From contig NZ_CP139035.1 in assembly GCF_029854705.2 (NCBI RefSeq), positions 1,922,001 to 1,986,000 of the forward strand: a stretch of DNA of 64,000 nt, written 5' to 3'. Numbering within the stretch: the stretch's first letter is position 1; the number at the start of each line of letters is the position of its first letter. The notes beneath the pieces were generated by a model, which was given only the letters and a program-made list of their open reading frames with translations, had not been told where the DNA came from and did not search any database. Source of the stretch: Akkermansia sp. N21116. GTDB taxonomy: Bacteria; Verrucomicrobiota; Verrucomicrobiia; Verrucomicrobiales; Akkermansiaceae. Shown piece by piece: positions 1 to 8,800 of this stretch. The translations under genes and the position numbers were made by a program.

Positions 1-57
1 TTGAGGTACGGCCCTTTGAATGGGGTCAATCAGGAAGGCAGAATGAAGAGCCGTTTC

Positions 58-249
58 CTAGTGATGGTGGCAGTGATGTTTGTCCTTGCCGGAGCAGCAA
101 CATTTGGATGAATCCTTTTCGGAATTGCATGGGCATGTTTCCCCGCATCCGCTGCATCCTCCGCAAGAACCGCCTTTTTTACAAAATGTTTTGTAAATGG
201 CGAAAGCGAAAGCAAGTAGCAGGAGAGCTCCGATGATGTATGTAGCCAT
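58..249 (-). CDS. FeoB-associated Cys-rich membrane protein
   Basis: A 63-residue protein. It has one N-terminal membrane helix (about residues 4-20), then a Cys-rich stretch (GGSCGGCSGCGETCPC), a second CCC cluster and a His-rich tail ending in HHH. This matches the small FeoB-associated Cys-rich membrane protein family that commonly follows feoB. It lies 32 bp downstream of feoB on the same strand, so it is probably the last gene of the iron operon. The Cys and His clusters suggest Fe(II) or other metal handling at the inner face of FeoB. The precise role is not established and the function is inferred from context and composition. Confidence 0.85.
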   Translation of the reverse strand: MATYIIGALLLLAFAFAIYKTFCKKGGSCGGCSGCGETCPCNSEKDSSKCCCSGKDKHHCHHH

Positions 250-281
250 ATAGTTGTGTTGTGATGAGAATGAAGGTGGTG

Positions 282-2525
282 TTATTCGCCGGCCCGGGAG
301 GGCTTTTTGACGAGAAGCCAGATGATGGATGCCAGCACGGCGAAGGCGAGTACCTGTCCGGCTCCGAATCCGCTCCCTTCATAAAGCCATGTGCCGAACT
401 GATTGATCAGGAAGGCGAGGACATAGGCTAACAAGCACATGTAGCCTATGGCGAACCAGGTCCATTTGGCGCTGTTCATTTCGCGGCGGATGGCTCCTAT
501 GGCGGCAAAACAGGGAGCGCAGAGCAGGTTGAAGATCATGAATGAGAAGGCGGTAATGGTCGTGAAGGCTCCTGCCCGGGCGAGTTTGGAACCCGTTTCC
601 TGGATTTCCTGTTCTTCTTCATCAATGTCTTCTTCCGGAGCGGCATCGGCCACGGCTTCTCCGGCTTGATGTTCCGTTTCCGGAGCGGCGGCCGGTATTT
701 CTCCCTCTCCGTCTTTTTCCGCGAATTCAGAGGATCCTGCATCGGCATAGAGGACACCAAAAGTGCCGACAACGTTTTCCTTGGCGATTAAGCCGGTAAC
801 GGTAGCGACGGTCGGTTTCCAATCCCCCCAGCCGAGCGGCGAAAAGACGGGGGCGGCTGCATTGCCGAGGTTTGCCAGCATACTGTCGTTTTCTTCGACG
901 GAATCCATTTTCCAATTGTAGCTGGAAAGGAACCAGATGAGGGCGCTGGCGAGGAAGATGATGCTCCCTGCCTTCTTGACAAAAGCTTTGCAACGTTCCC
1001 AGGCATGGACGATGACATTCTTCCATGCCGGGATGTGGTAGAGGGGCAGTTCCATGACGAATGGGCTGGGATCTCCGGCGAACATGGCTGTTTTCTTCAA
1101 GATGAGTCCGGAGAGGATAATGGCGCCTATGCCGATGAAGTAGGCGCTGGGTGCCACCCAGGATGAGTCCGGAAAGAATGCTCCCGCGATCAAAGCGATG
1201 ATGGGGGTCTTGGCTCCGCATGGAATAAAGGTGGTTACCATGATTGTCATGCGGCGGTCTTTTTCATTTTCAATCGTGCGCGTTGCCATGACTCCGGGAA
1301 CGCCGCAACCCATCGAAACGAGCATCGGGATGAATGATTTGCCGGAAAGCCCGAATTTGCGGAAAATGCGATCCATGATAAATGCGACGCGCGACATGTA
1401 TCCGCAGTCTTCCAGAATACCGAGGCAAAGGAACAGGACTGCCATTTGAGGCAGGAAACCGAGGACGGCCCCGACACCTGCGATGATGCCGTCCAGAATC
1501 AGGCTTTGCAGCCATTCGGCGCATGCGACGCTTTCCAGGAATGAGCTTGTCCACTCCGGGATAAGTTCTCCGAAAAGAGTATCGTTGGCCCAGTCCGTAC
1601 CGTAGGCGCCGATGGTCTGGATGGAGATGTAATAGACGGCCCACATGACGACGGCGAAGATGGGCAGCCCGAACCAGCGGTTGGTGATGATGCGGTCGAT
1701 TTTGTCGCTTGTGGTCATGCCGCTTTGCCTGGCTTTGACCACAACGTTCGAAACGATGTCTGCAATGGCATTGTAGCGTTCCCCGGTGATGATGGATTCC
1801 CCGTCATCGTCGTACTTCTTTTCCGTTTTTCCGATGATGTCGTCAATGACTGCCTTTTCGTGGGGGGTGAGAGGCAGTTCTTCCATGATTTTCTTGTCTC
1901 GTTCAAAGACTTTGACTGCAAACCATTTGCTTTTTTCCCGAGGGCAGTAGGGGACAATGACTGACGAGATTTCTTCCAGAGCTTTTTCAATGTGGGACGG
2001 GAAGGGGAGAGGATGCGGTGCTGCCAGGGATCTGCCGGTAATGTCTGAGACAACCTTGTCGGTGAGTTCCTTGACGCCCGTGCCTTTCAAGGCGCTGATT
2101 TCAATGACTTCGCAACCGAGAGCCTTGCCGAGTTTTTCCGTATCAATCTTGTCGCCGCGCTTCCGGACGATATCGATCATGTTCAAGGCGATGATGACCG
2201 GAATGCCCAGTTCGCATAGCTGGGTCGTGAGATAGAGGTTTCGCTCAAGGTTGCTGCCGTCGATGAGGTTGATGATCAGGGACGGGTTGTCGGAGACCAG
2301 ATAATCCCGGCTGACGATTTCTTCCAGCGTGTAGGGAGAGAGAGAATAGATGCCTGGGAGGTCCTGGATCAGGATATCCTTGTGGCCTTTCAGTCTGCCT
2401 TCCTTCTTTTCGACGGTAACGCCGGGCCAGTTGCCGACGTATTGGCTTGCGCCCGTCAATGCGTTGAAAAGAGTCGTTTTACCGCAATTCGGATTACCGG
2501 CGAGAGCGATTGTGATTTTACTCAT
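282..2525 (-). CDS. feoB: Ferrous iron transport protein B (FeoB)
   Basis: A 747-residue inner-membrane Fe(II) transporter. The N-terminal G domain shows GNPNCGKTT (P-loop, about residue 11), LPG (G3), NMID (G4) and a SALKGTG G5 region. The polytopic C-terminal part has the duplicated Gate motifs, including GCGVPGVMATR, PCGAKTP and a GLIAKENV segment. The length is normal for the family. Unusually, an acidic Ala/Glu-rich segment of about 45 residues (roughly 599-645) sits in a loop between membrane helices. The gene follows feoA by 51 bp and precedes the Cys-rich protein. Regulation probably comes from the promoter/operator upstream of the porin gene at 4467, because no clear terminator separates the genes. 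Confidence 0.97.
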   Translation of the reverse strand: MSKITIALAGNPNCGKTTLFNALTGASQYVGNWPGVTVEKKEGRLKGHKDILIQDLPGIYSLSPYTLEEIVSRDYLVSDNPSLIINLIDGSNLERNLYLTTQLCELGIPVIIALNMIDIVRKRGDKIDTEKLGKALGCEVIEISALKGTGVKELTDKVVSDITGRSLAAPHPLPFPSHIEKALEEISSVIVPYCPREKSKWFAVKVFERDKKIMEELPLTPHEKAVIDDIIGKTEKKYDDDGESIITGERYNAIADIVSNVVVKARQSGMTTSDKIDRIITNRWFGLPIFAVVMWAVYYISIQTIGAYGTDWANDTLFGELIPEWTSSFLESVACAEWLQSLILDGIIAGVGAVLGFLPQMAVLFLCLGILEDCGYMSRVAFIMDRIFRKFGLSGKSFIPMLVSMGCGVPGVMATRTIENEKDRRMTIMVTTFIPCGAKTPIIALIAGAFFPDSSWVAPSAYFIGIGAIILSGLILKKTAMFAGDPSPFVMELPLYHIPAWKNVIVHAWERCKAFVKKAGSIIFLASALIWFLSSYNWKMDSVEENDSMLANLGNAAAPVFSPLGWGDWKPTVATVTGLIAKENVVGTFGVLYADAGSSEFAEKDGEGEIPAAAPETEHQAGEAVADAAPEEDIDEEEQEIQETGSKLARAGAFTTITAFSFMIFNLLCAPCFAAIGAIRREMNSAKWTWFAIGYMCLLAYVLAFLINQFGTWLYEGSGFGAGQVLAFAVLASIIWLLVKKPSRAGE

Positions 2526-2576
2526 AGGTGTTGTCCGTTGGTGGATGTTGAGGATGCAAGCAGGGGGGAAGGCGGG

Positions 2577-2810
2577 TTATTGCAAGTGGATGTGTTCGGC
2601 TTCCGCTTTGCGGATGGAGAGTTCGTAGCCGCGCACGGTCACTTCGATCGGATCACCGAGAGGTGCTACTTTACGCACGAAGATGGAGGTTCCTTTGGTG
2701 ACTCCCATGTCCATAATGCGGCGTTTGATGGCGCTTTCTCCCGATAGTTTTGCAACCGTAACGGTTTCCCCGATACGGGTGTCTCTTAGGGTTTTGCTGA
2801 GTGTATTCAT
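2577..2810 (-). CDS. feoA: FeoA domain protein (second copy, next to feoB)
   Basis: A small SH3-like FeoA protein of 77 residues starting at the ATG at 2810 (MNTLSKTLRD). An in-frame extension further upstream would overlap the neighbouring feoA and was rejected. Family features are RIGETVTVAKLSG, an RRIMDMGVTKG turn and the closing beta-strands with VRGYELSIR. FeoA is thought to bind FeoB and modulate its activity. It sits 25 bp downstream of another feoA and 51 bp upstream of feoB. Two different FeoA subunits ahead of one FeoB suggest they act together or under different conditions. Confidence 0.92.
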   Translation of the reverse strand: MNTLSKTLRDTRIGETVTVAKLSGESAIKRRIMDMGVTKGTSIFVRKVAPLGDPIEVTVRGYELSIRKAEAEHIHLQ

Positions 2811-2835
2811 AAGATTGTGAAACAAAGGCGCAGGA

Positions 2836-3048
2836 TCAATCGACAAAAATCTTTCCGGCAAGCACTTTGCTGAGAGCGATGCGGGTACCTTTGACTTTGA
2901 CAATGAGGCTGCCATTGTTTTCGGAGATGACGGAGACGATACTGCCGGAGACGAATCCCAGGTTTTCGAGGAAGCGGCGGGTTTCGTCCTTGCCGTGGAT
3001 TTTGTTGACTTGGCGGATGTCGCCGATGTTAAGCATGGAAAGTGGCAT
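2836..3048 (-). CDS. feoA: FeoA domain protein (first copy)
   Basis: A 70-residue FeoA protein. The pattern is N-terminal LNIGDIRQVNKI, the RRFLENLGFVSGS helix-turn and the strand KVKGTRIALSKVLA. It diverges clearly from the second FeoA just downstream, so this is an old duplication rather than a recent one. It begins 120 bp after the porin stop codon and appears to be co-transcribed with feoA2-feoB. An inverted repeat at 3121-3145 lies in the gap and could act as an RNA-processing or attenuation hairpin between porin and feo genes. Confidence 0.92.
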   Translation of the reverse strand: MPLSMLNIGDIRQVNKIHGKDETRRFLENLGFVSGSIVSVISENNGSLIVKVKGTRIALSKVLAGKIFVD

Positions 3049-3120
3049 GATCTGTGTTGGATGGTGTTGTGAAATGGCCTCTTCGCGAAATATGCCTGCA
3101 GCCGGCGGGCGTGTGTTGCG

Positions 3121-3145
3121 ACGGGCTTCTTTTAATCAAGCCCGT
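3121..3145 (-). other. Inverted repeat between porin and feoA
   Basis: Perfect 8-bp arms ACGGGCTT/AAGCCCGT surround a 9-nt loop. No T-run follows on either strand, so it is not a convincing intrinsic terminator. It may be a stabilising or processing hairpin in a porin-feo transcript. Confidence 0.45.
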
Positions 3146-3168
3146 GAACAACACTGTGCAGCGGTGTC

Positions 3169-4467
3169 TTAGAAAGAGAGAATCCCTTGAATTGAAAAAA
3201 CGCTGGCGACACTTCTATCCCGCCTCATGGCGGGATGCCTTGTGAGCTGATAGGATGGTTCGATGAAGAAGTAGGGGGTAACGGCACAGCAATAAACACA
3301 CTGGAAGGTGATTTCACGATTGTGCGGCTTGATCCGTTCATCGCTTTCGTCGGATTCAAGAATACCGGCTTCCGGTTTGACGATGGCAAGGGCAAGGCCC
3401 AGGTAGTTGGAATCTGCCTCATTCAAACCGGTGATGATTGAAAAGGGCTTTTTGACGATCAATCCTCCGGAAACTTGTGCCATGGCTCCACCGGGATTGT
3501 CAGAACTGGCACAGCTCCAGCCTGCACGGAAAAAGACGGCAAAGGGGCTCTTCCCGAGGTCTTGTTCGGCATTGTACCCGATACCGGCATGATTTTCTCC
3601 GTCGGAATGGAACATGAACGGTTCCAGTCGATGCGTGCCGCGGCCTATGCCCAGGACATCTTCACTGGTCCAGGAGATTTCCCCGATCAGGTTGAAGGCT
3701 TTGCCTGTCGTACGGCGGAACGGATTCTGGCCGGATTCGCAATCCAGCATGTTTCCTCCGAGCTGGATGATCCACTGGTCTCCCATCTGGCGTTGGAGCA
3801 TGAATCCGAAATTGCTTTCTCCGAGGGGCAGGACAAGATTGTTCACGAAAGGGCCGGCCGTGAATTGACCGAACGATGTGTTGGCGTAGGAATTGGTGTC
3901 GATATAATTCGTTTGGTTGACAACGCCCAGCATCAGGACGCTCCGTCCGTCGTCAAATCCCTGGGACAGCAGTAATTCGGGCATGTAGTAGAAGTCGTCA
4001 CGGTAGATGTCGCAGTCGGTATTGCTGAGGCTGCCGAGGGTATCGTCCATGGTTGTTTCCCTTGAGCGAGAATCCAAAGCGCTCGACCCGGATACTTCCG
4101 CCTTGATCCAGGTACCCTGGTGCCTTTCGGAAGTGACGAGGTTCAAGCCGACGTGGGCATGCAGCTTGTACCAGTTTTGCCCGGAAGGGGAACCTTCCGC
4201 CGCATGGCCAAACCATGAACGGCTGTATGATTGTTCGATGAAATACTGGATACGGGATTTGGCAAGATTGGTATGGAAATCGGTCAGCCAATTGCTGACG
4301 GGATCGTGGGGGAAGGGAACGGAGTCATCTCCGTATTCGGAACCGATCATATCAAGATCGTTCAGAAGGGCTCCCGGAGTCGATGGGGCTTCGTCTGCCA
4401 GGGAATAGGAACAAAGAGCGAATCCGGCTACTGCAAGGAGGGGTAGGTTGATGTGCATTTGGGGCAT
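3169..4467 (-). CDS. OprB-like outer-membrane porin, probably iron-linked
   Basis: A 432-residue exported protein. It starts at ATG 4467 or, three codons in, at ATG 4458. An N-terminal signal peptide ends near SLADEAP. The body has alternating beta-strand patterns with many aromatic residues. Features such as LGVVNQTNYIDTNSYAN and a C-terminus of the form PSYQLTRHP...GILSF with terminal Phe resemble the OprB carbohydrate-selective porin family and outer-membrane assembly signals. Its position just ahead of feoAAB, with a candidate metal-repressor site in its promoter, suggests induction under iron limitation. The substrate cannot be read from the sequence, so the OprB assignment is moderate. 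Confidence 0.72.
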   Translation of the reverse strand: MPQMHINLPLLAVAGFALCSYSLADEAPSTPGALLNDLDMIGSEYGDDSVPFPHDPVSNWLTDFHTNLAKSRIQYFIEQSYSRSWFGHAAEGSPSGQNWYKLHAHVGLNLVTSERHQGTWIKAEVSGSSALDSRSRETTMDDTLGSLSNTDCDIYRDDFYYMPELLLSQGFDDGRSVLMLGVVNQTNYIDTNSYANTSFGQFTAGPFVNNLVLPLGESNFGFMLQRQMGDQWIIQLGGNMLDCESGQNPFRRTTGKAFNLIGEISWTSEDVLGIGRGTHRLEPFMFHSDGENHAGIGYNAEQDLGKSPFAVFFRAGWSCASSDNPGGAMAQVSGGLIVKKPFSIITGLNEADSNYLGLALAIVKPEAGILESDESDERIKPHNREITFQCVYCCAVTPYFFIEPSYQLTRHPAMRRDRSVASVFSIQGILSF

Positions 4468-4491
4468 GGTTAATTGTTCAGGTGAAACAGA

Positions 4492-4519
4492 AAGTTAGCT
4501 AAAACTAACATTATGTCAA
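4492..4519 (-). promoter_or_regulatory. Porin/feo promoter with overlapping TTAG-N6-CTAA operator
   Basis: On the minus strand, TTGACA (4519-4514) is followed by 16 nt and TAACTT (4497-4492), a plausible -35/-10 pair 25 bp ahead of the porin start. The spacer and -10 are overlapped by the palindrome GTTAG-N6-CTAAC (4494-4509). Its TTAG/CTAA half-sites recall DtxR/MntR-family iron and manganese repressor operators. A second TTAG-N6-CTAA site occurs at 4637-4650. The geometry fits repression by blocking RNA polymerase. The identity of the regulator is inferred. Confidence 0.55.
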
Positions 4520-4551
4520 CCTTTTCCTTGCAAAAGGAATGGTAAAAACCA

Positions 4552-4569
4552 AGCCTATGCAAATAGGCT
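4552..4569 (-). terminator. Short palindrome, possible argA terminator
   Basis: AGCCTAT-gcaa-ATAGGCT is a perfect 7-bp inverted repeat. On the minus strand it is followed by TGGTTTTT, so it may be a weak terminator for the argA transcript ending at 4697. It could equally be a protein-binding palindrome in the porin upstream region. Confidence 0.4.
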
Positions 4570-4636
4570 ATCGTATAAACTCATGCTTGTCAATAATTTG
4601 CGGTGCACATCAATTTGTTCGTCCAGAAAAATAAAT

Positions 4637-4650
4637 TTAGTCCAAACTAA
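4637..4650. promoter_or_regulatory. Second TTAG-N6-CTAA palindrome
   Basis: TTAGT-ccaa-ACTAA has the same half-sites and the same 6-nt TTAG-to-CTAA spacing as the palindrome in the porin promoter. It lies in the argA-porin gap about 170 bp upstream of the porin start. It may be an auxiliary operator. Confidence 0.4.
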
Positions 4651-4696
4651 TAATGGGACGAGTGAAATCTGACGATGCTCCTTGGAGGGCGTTGTA

Positions 4697-5779
4697 TCAG
4701 TCCAATTCCCGCCCGAAGACTCCGGAGTGGCGTCCGCTCAATTCCAGCACCATGCGGCGGTGGCTCGGGAGAGTATCGCGGGAGTATTCCGCGTAGTGGA
4801 GGCGGTCCCGGAAGTAATAGACGGCACTTTGCGAGAGAGCGAAGATAAAATGCATGCCCAGTTCCCGGGCCTTTTGTTCCGCAAAGGAGCACAAAGCCTT
4901 GCCGTAGCCGTGGCCTTCATGGCTCTGTTTGATATACAGGCAACCGAGTTCGGCGGATTTTTGCTCGGGATACGGATAAACGGCTACGCAGCCTATGATA
5001 CTGTCGTCAAGGGTGAGGACGTAGTAATCCTTGAGGCGTTCGTGAATGTCTTCGTAACTGCGGTCGACGAGCTGGTCTTGAATGACGGAACGGGCGATCA
5101 TGGAAAGCAGTTCGGGGATGTCTTCTTCATGAAGCGGACGGATTTCCCGGTAGGAGTCCGAGTGAACCATGGTGCCGACGCCTTCTTCGGAGAAAAGTTC
5201 GTCTACAAGGACGCCGCGATTACGACCGTCGAGAAGGTGGACGCGCTGGATACCGCGGCGGCAGACTTCCGCCGCTTCGAGCAGAAGTTCCTTGTAGGAG
5301 ATTTCTCCTCGGATGTCGGCGACTTCGCTCTCCAGAATGGCGTGAATGGGGGCCTTGTCCCGCGTAGGAACCCGTTCGTCGTCCAGAAGGGCGATGAATT
5401 TGTTGGCTTTCAGGGCAGAAGCCATGCGGACGGTACCTTCGTCGAATGTCTGGTCGCAGCCTGATGCGACGACAGGGATCTGGCGGCGGTTGAGAATTTC
5501 TTCAACCCGTCCGATGACGAGTTCTCCTGCGGAGAGAGGCGCTTCGACGGCCGCAGATCGCATTTCACAGACGCGGGTTTCAGCATAAAGGCGCGAAGCG
5601 TCGCTGCCTTCGGCGACGAGTATCAGGCGGACGCCGATTTCGTGGAGGACGTCCAGGTCAAGCAGGGCATCGACAAGTTCTTCCGAATTGAGCAGATCCT
5701 GGGCGACGTGAACGACAAAGAGCTTCCCCCGGAAGTACGGTACGTACTCCAATACGGATCGGACATTCGGGACGGGCAT
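4697..5779 (-). CDS. argA: N-acetylglutamate synthase, ArgA type
   Basis: A two-domain amino-acid N-acetyltransferase of about 360 residues. It makes N-acetylglutamate, the first step of arginine synthesis. The N-terminal half is an amino-acid-kinase-like fold (YVPYFRGKLFVVHV, then DLDVLHEIGVRLILV, as in ArgA). The C-terminal 145 residues form a GNAT domain with GCVAVYPY and the acetyl-CoA loop QSHEGHGYGKAL. It is shorter than the ArgA enzymes of about 440 residues, so part of the kinase-like domain is condensed. An in-frame GTG at 5839 would add 20 residues but lies inside the secA terminator hairpin, so the ATG at 5779 is preferred. The gene lies directly after secA on the same strand. Confidence 0.8.
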   Translation of the reverse strand: MPVPNVRSVLEYVPYFRGKLFVVHVAQDLLNSEELVDALLDLDVLHEIGVRLILVAEGSDASRLYAETRVCEMRSAAVEAPLSAGELVIGRVEEILNRRQIPVVASGCDQTFDEGTVRMASALKANKFIALLDDERVPTRDKAPIHAILESEVADIRGEISYKELLLEAAEVCRRGIQRVHLLDGRNRGVLVDELFSEEGVGTMVHSDSYREIRPLHEEDIPELLSMIARSVIQDQLVDRSYEDIHERLKDYYVLTLDDSIIGCVAVYPYPEQKSAELGCLYIKQSHEGHGYGKALCSFAEQKARELGMHFIFALSQSAVYYFRDRLHYAEYSRDTLPSHRRMVLELSGRHSGVFGRELD

Positions 5780-5831
5780 AGGGCTCTTGTTGGGGGGAGG
5801 GAAGTTGTCTGGGGAAAGAGAAGTAGGCGAG

Positions 5832-5872
5832 AAAAACACCTCCGTAGGCTTTGATGATCGCCTTCCGGAGGT
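5832..5872 (-). terminator. Rho-independent terminator after secA
   Basis: On the minus strand an ACCTCCGGAAGGC arm pairs with GCCTACGGAGGT across a 10-nt loop, with one bulge, and is followed by GTTTTTC. It begins about 20 bp past the secA stop codon. argA starts only about 50 bp beyond it, so argA is either expressed by read-through or from a promoter that cannot be recognised. Confidence 0.75.
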
Positions 5873-5890
5873 GCTGTCAAGGTAGGTATC

Positions 5891-8800
5891 TTAACGAGTC
5901 AGAGTTTCGCCGGAGTTCTCGTATGTGCCGAGGACGCTTCCGGAATCCATGGAACCGACGGTCAGGGACGGTTCCACGTTGCCGGCTGCTGCTGCCGGAG
6001 CGGGCGTATCGCCGGCGGTCTGGGGCTGGGTGTCGCCCTTGCGGCAGATATTGACCGTGGGTTTACGGGTAATCAGTTCAACCTTCGTATCCTGGCGCAC
6101 AAGTACGGGATCCATTTCGGACGACGAAGCGGAAATGGAGATGGGCATACCGTCAGGCATCACGGGCATAGGGTGGCTGGCCGGGGCTTCGCGCCTGGGG
6201 GGAGCGGGAGTGCGTTCCGGCGTGGCATTGCGCATGGCTTTGGCAGAGGAGACCTGTTCGCGCAGGGCTTCCAGAAGGTTGGCCGGCATGCCGTCGAATG
6301 TGAGGTTCGGCTCCCCGTCGTCTTCGCTTTCGGACGTGGACTGGGGAAGGCTGGCAAGGAACTCTTCGAAGGCATCAAGGTTGGTCGTGCTGCTGAACAT
6401 GTTTTTCAGGACGGTCTGGTTGATGTTGTCCATCAGCGTTACGAACATGTCGTAGGCTTCCTTTTTATATTCGATGAGCGGATCTTTCTGGCCCTGGGCC
6501 CGGAGACGCACGCCTTCGCGCAGGGAGTCCATGTTGTAGAGGTGTTCCTGCCAAAGTTTGTCGATGGACGTTAGAACCGTTTGGCGTTCCATGTGGTCGA
6601 GGTATTCGGCCCGTTCATGTTCCAGTTTCTGTTCATAAACGACTTTGACTTTTTCAATGATGAACTTCGCGCATTCTTCAGGGGTCTTTGTCGTGAAGCC
6701 GGCTTGCTCGTCGGTGAGCGCCAGCGGGAAGGTGGAGTTGACCCAGGAGAGGAGTTCGTCGGGGTTGGGCTGTTCGTCTCTGTCCACGACCATGTAGAAC
6801 TGAACCTTGTCCATGACAGCCTCTTCGAGGACGTCGTAGATGATAGCCCGCGGATCTTCAGTGATGAGGACATCGTTGCGGAAGCCATAGACGACTTCTC
6901 TCTGCTTGTTCATGACGTCGTCGTAGTCGAGGACGTGTTTGCGCCACATGTAGTTGCGCTGTTCGACTCGCTTCTGGGCGTTTTCGACGGTTTTGTTGAG
7001 CCATCCGTGTTCAAGGGCTTCTCCGTCCTGGACGCCGAAGCGTTCCATCATCTTGGTCATGCGTTCGGCCGCACCGAAGTTGCGCATCAGGTCGTCCTCA
7101 AACGAGATGAAGAACTGGGAGGCACCGGGGTCGCCCTGGCGGGCGCAACGTCCGCGCAACTGGCGATCAATACGGCGGGATTCGTGGCGTTCCGTACCGA
7201 GTACGAAAAGACCGCCCAATTCGTTTACTCCTTCGCCCAGCTTGATGTCGGTACCGCGGCCGGCCATGTTGGTGGAGACGGTGACTGCTCCCTTTTTGCC
7301 TGCCTGAGAGATGATTTCGGCTTCCCTCTGGTGGTTTTTGGCATTGAGCACTTCATGCGGGATCTTCACGCGTTTGAGCATGCGGGAAAGCGTTTCGGAA
7401 GCGTCTACGCTGGCCGTACCGATGAGGATGGGCTGTCCCTTGCCGTGGAGTTCCTGAATCTTGGCGACGACGGCATTGAATTTCTCACGGCGCGTCTTGA
7501 AGATGAGGTCGTTGGAGTCCTTGCGCACGCAGGGTTTGTTCGTCGGGATGGGAAGGACGTCCAGCTTGTAGATGTCGTGGAATTCCGCAGCTTCCGTTTC
7601 TGCTGTGCCCGTCATGCCGGCGAGCTTTTTGTAAAGGCGGAAGTAGTTTTGAATGGTGATGGTGGCGTAGGTCTGGTTTTCGCGTTCGATTTCCAACCCT
7701 TCCTTGGCTTCGACGGCTTGGTGGAGACCGTCGGACCAACGGCGCCCGGGCATTTCGCGGCCCGTGTTCTGGTCAACAATGATGACCTTGCCTTCTTTGA
7801 CGACGTATTCGACGTCTTTTTCGTAAATGCAGTAGGCTTTGAGGAGCTGGGAAGTGGTGTGAAGGCGCTGTCCGGTTTCGTCGAGGCGTTGGTAAAGTTC
7901 GCGCTTCTTGCGGGCCTTGTCCTGTTCCGTGAGGCGGGGATCTTCATCCATTTCCGCGATGGCGGTACCGATGTCGGGCAGGATGAAAGCCTGGGGATCG
8001 TCCGGTGAAATGAGCTTGCGCCCCTTTTCCATCAGATCGGCGTCGTGGGTTTTTTCTTCGACGGAAAAGAAGAGTTCTTCCTTGAGGCGATAAAGCTCTT
8101 TCTTGCGGGTATCCTGGTAGAGGAAGAGCTCGTACTTCTCCATCATGCGGCGGTATTCCGGTTCTTCCATGGCGCGCATGAAAGCACGGTTGCGAGGCTG
8201 GCCGAGCTTGACTTTAAGCAGGCAGCGTCCGGCTTCCTCGTTCTGTCCGTTTTTGGCCAGTTCCATGGCCTGGGCCATCAATTCGTTGCAAAGTTCCGTC
8301 TGTGCCTTGACAACTTTGGAGACTGCGGGGCAGAGGGCATCGTACTGCTGTTCGCGTGTAATGACGGAGGGACCGGAGATGATAAGCGGCGTCCGGGCTT
8401 CGTCAATGAGGATGGAGTCCACTTCGTCGATAATGGCGAAGTAGTGGCCGCGCTGCACCTGTTCTTCTGCGGAGGAAGCCATGCCGTTGTCGCGCAGGTA
8501 GTCGAACCCGAATTCGGCGTTTGTACCGTATGTGATGTCACAGTTGTATTGTTCGCGTCGCAGGTGGGAAGGCATCATGCTCTGGATACAGCCGACCGTC
8601 AGGCCGAGGTACTCGAACAAAGTGCCCATCCATTCGGAGTCACGGCGGGCGAGGTAATCGTTGACCGTGACGACGTGAACGCCCATACCGGTCAGGGCAT
8701 TCAGGTAGACGGGCAGGGTGGCGACAAGCGTCTTGCCTTCACCGGTGGCCATTTCAGAAATATACCCGCGGTGCAGGGAGATGCCGCCGAGCAACTGGAC

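Noticed and set aside
5779-5839. GTG start of ArgA with an apparent GGAGG ribosome site
   Set aside because: The GGAGG sequence is an arm of the secA terminator and lies too close to the GTG. The ATG at 5779 matches the family start better.
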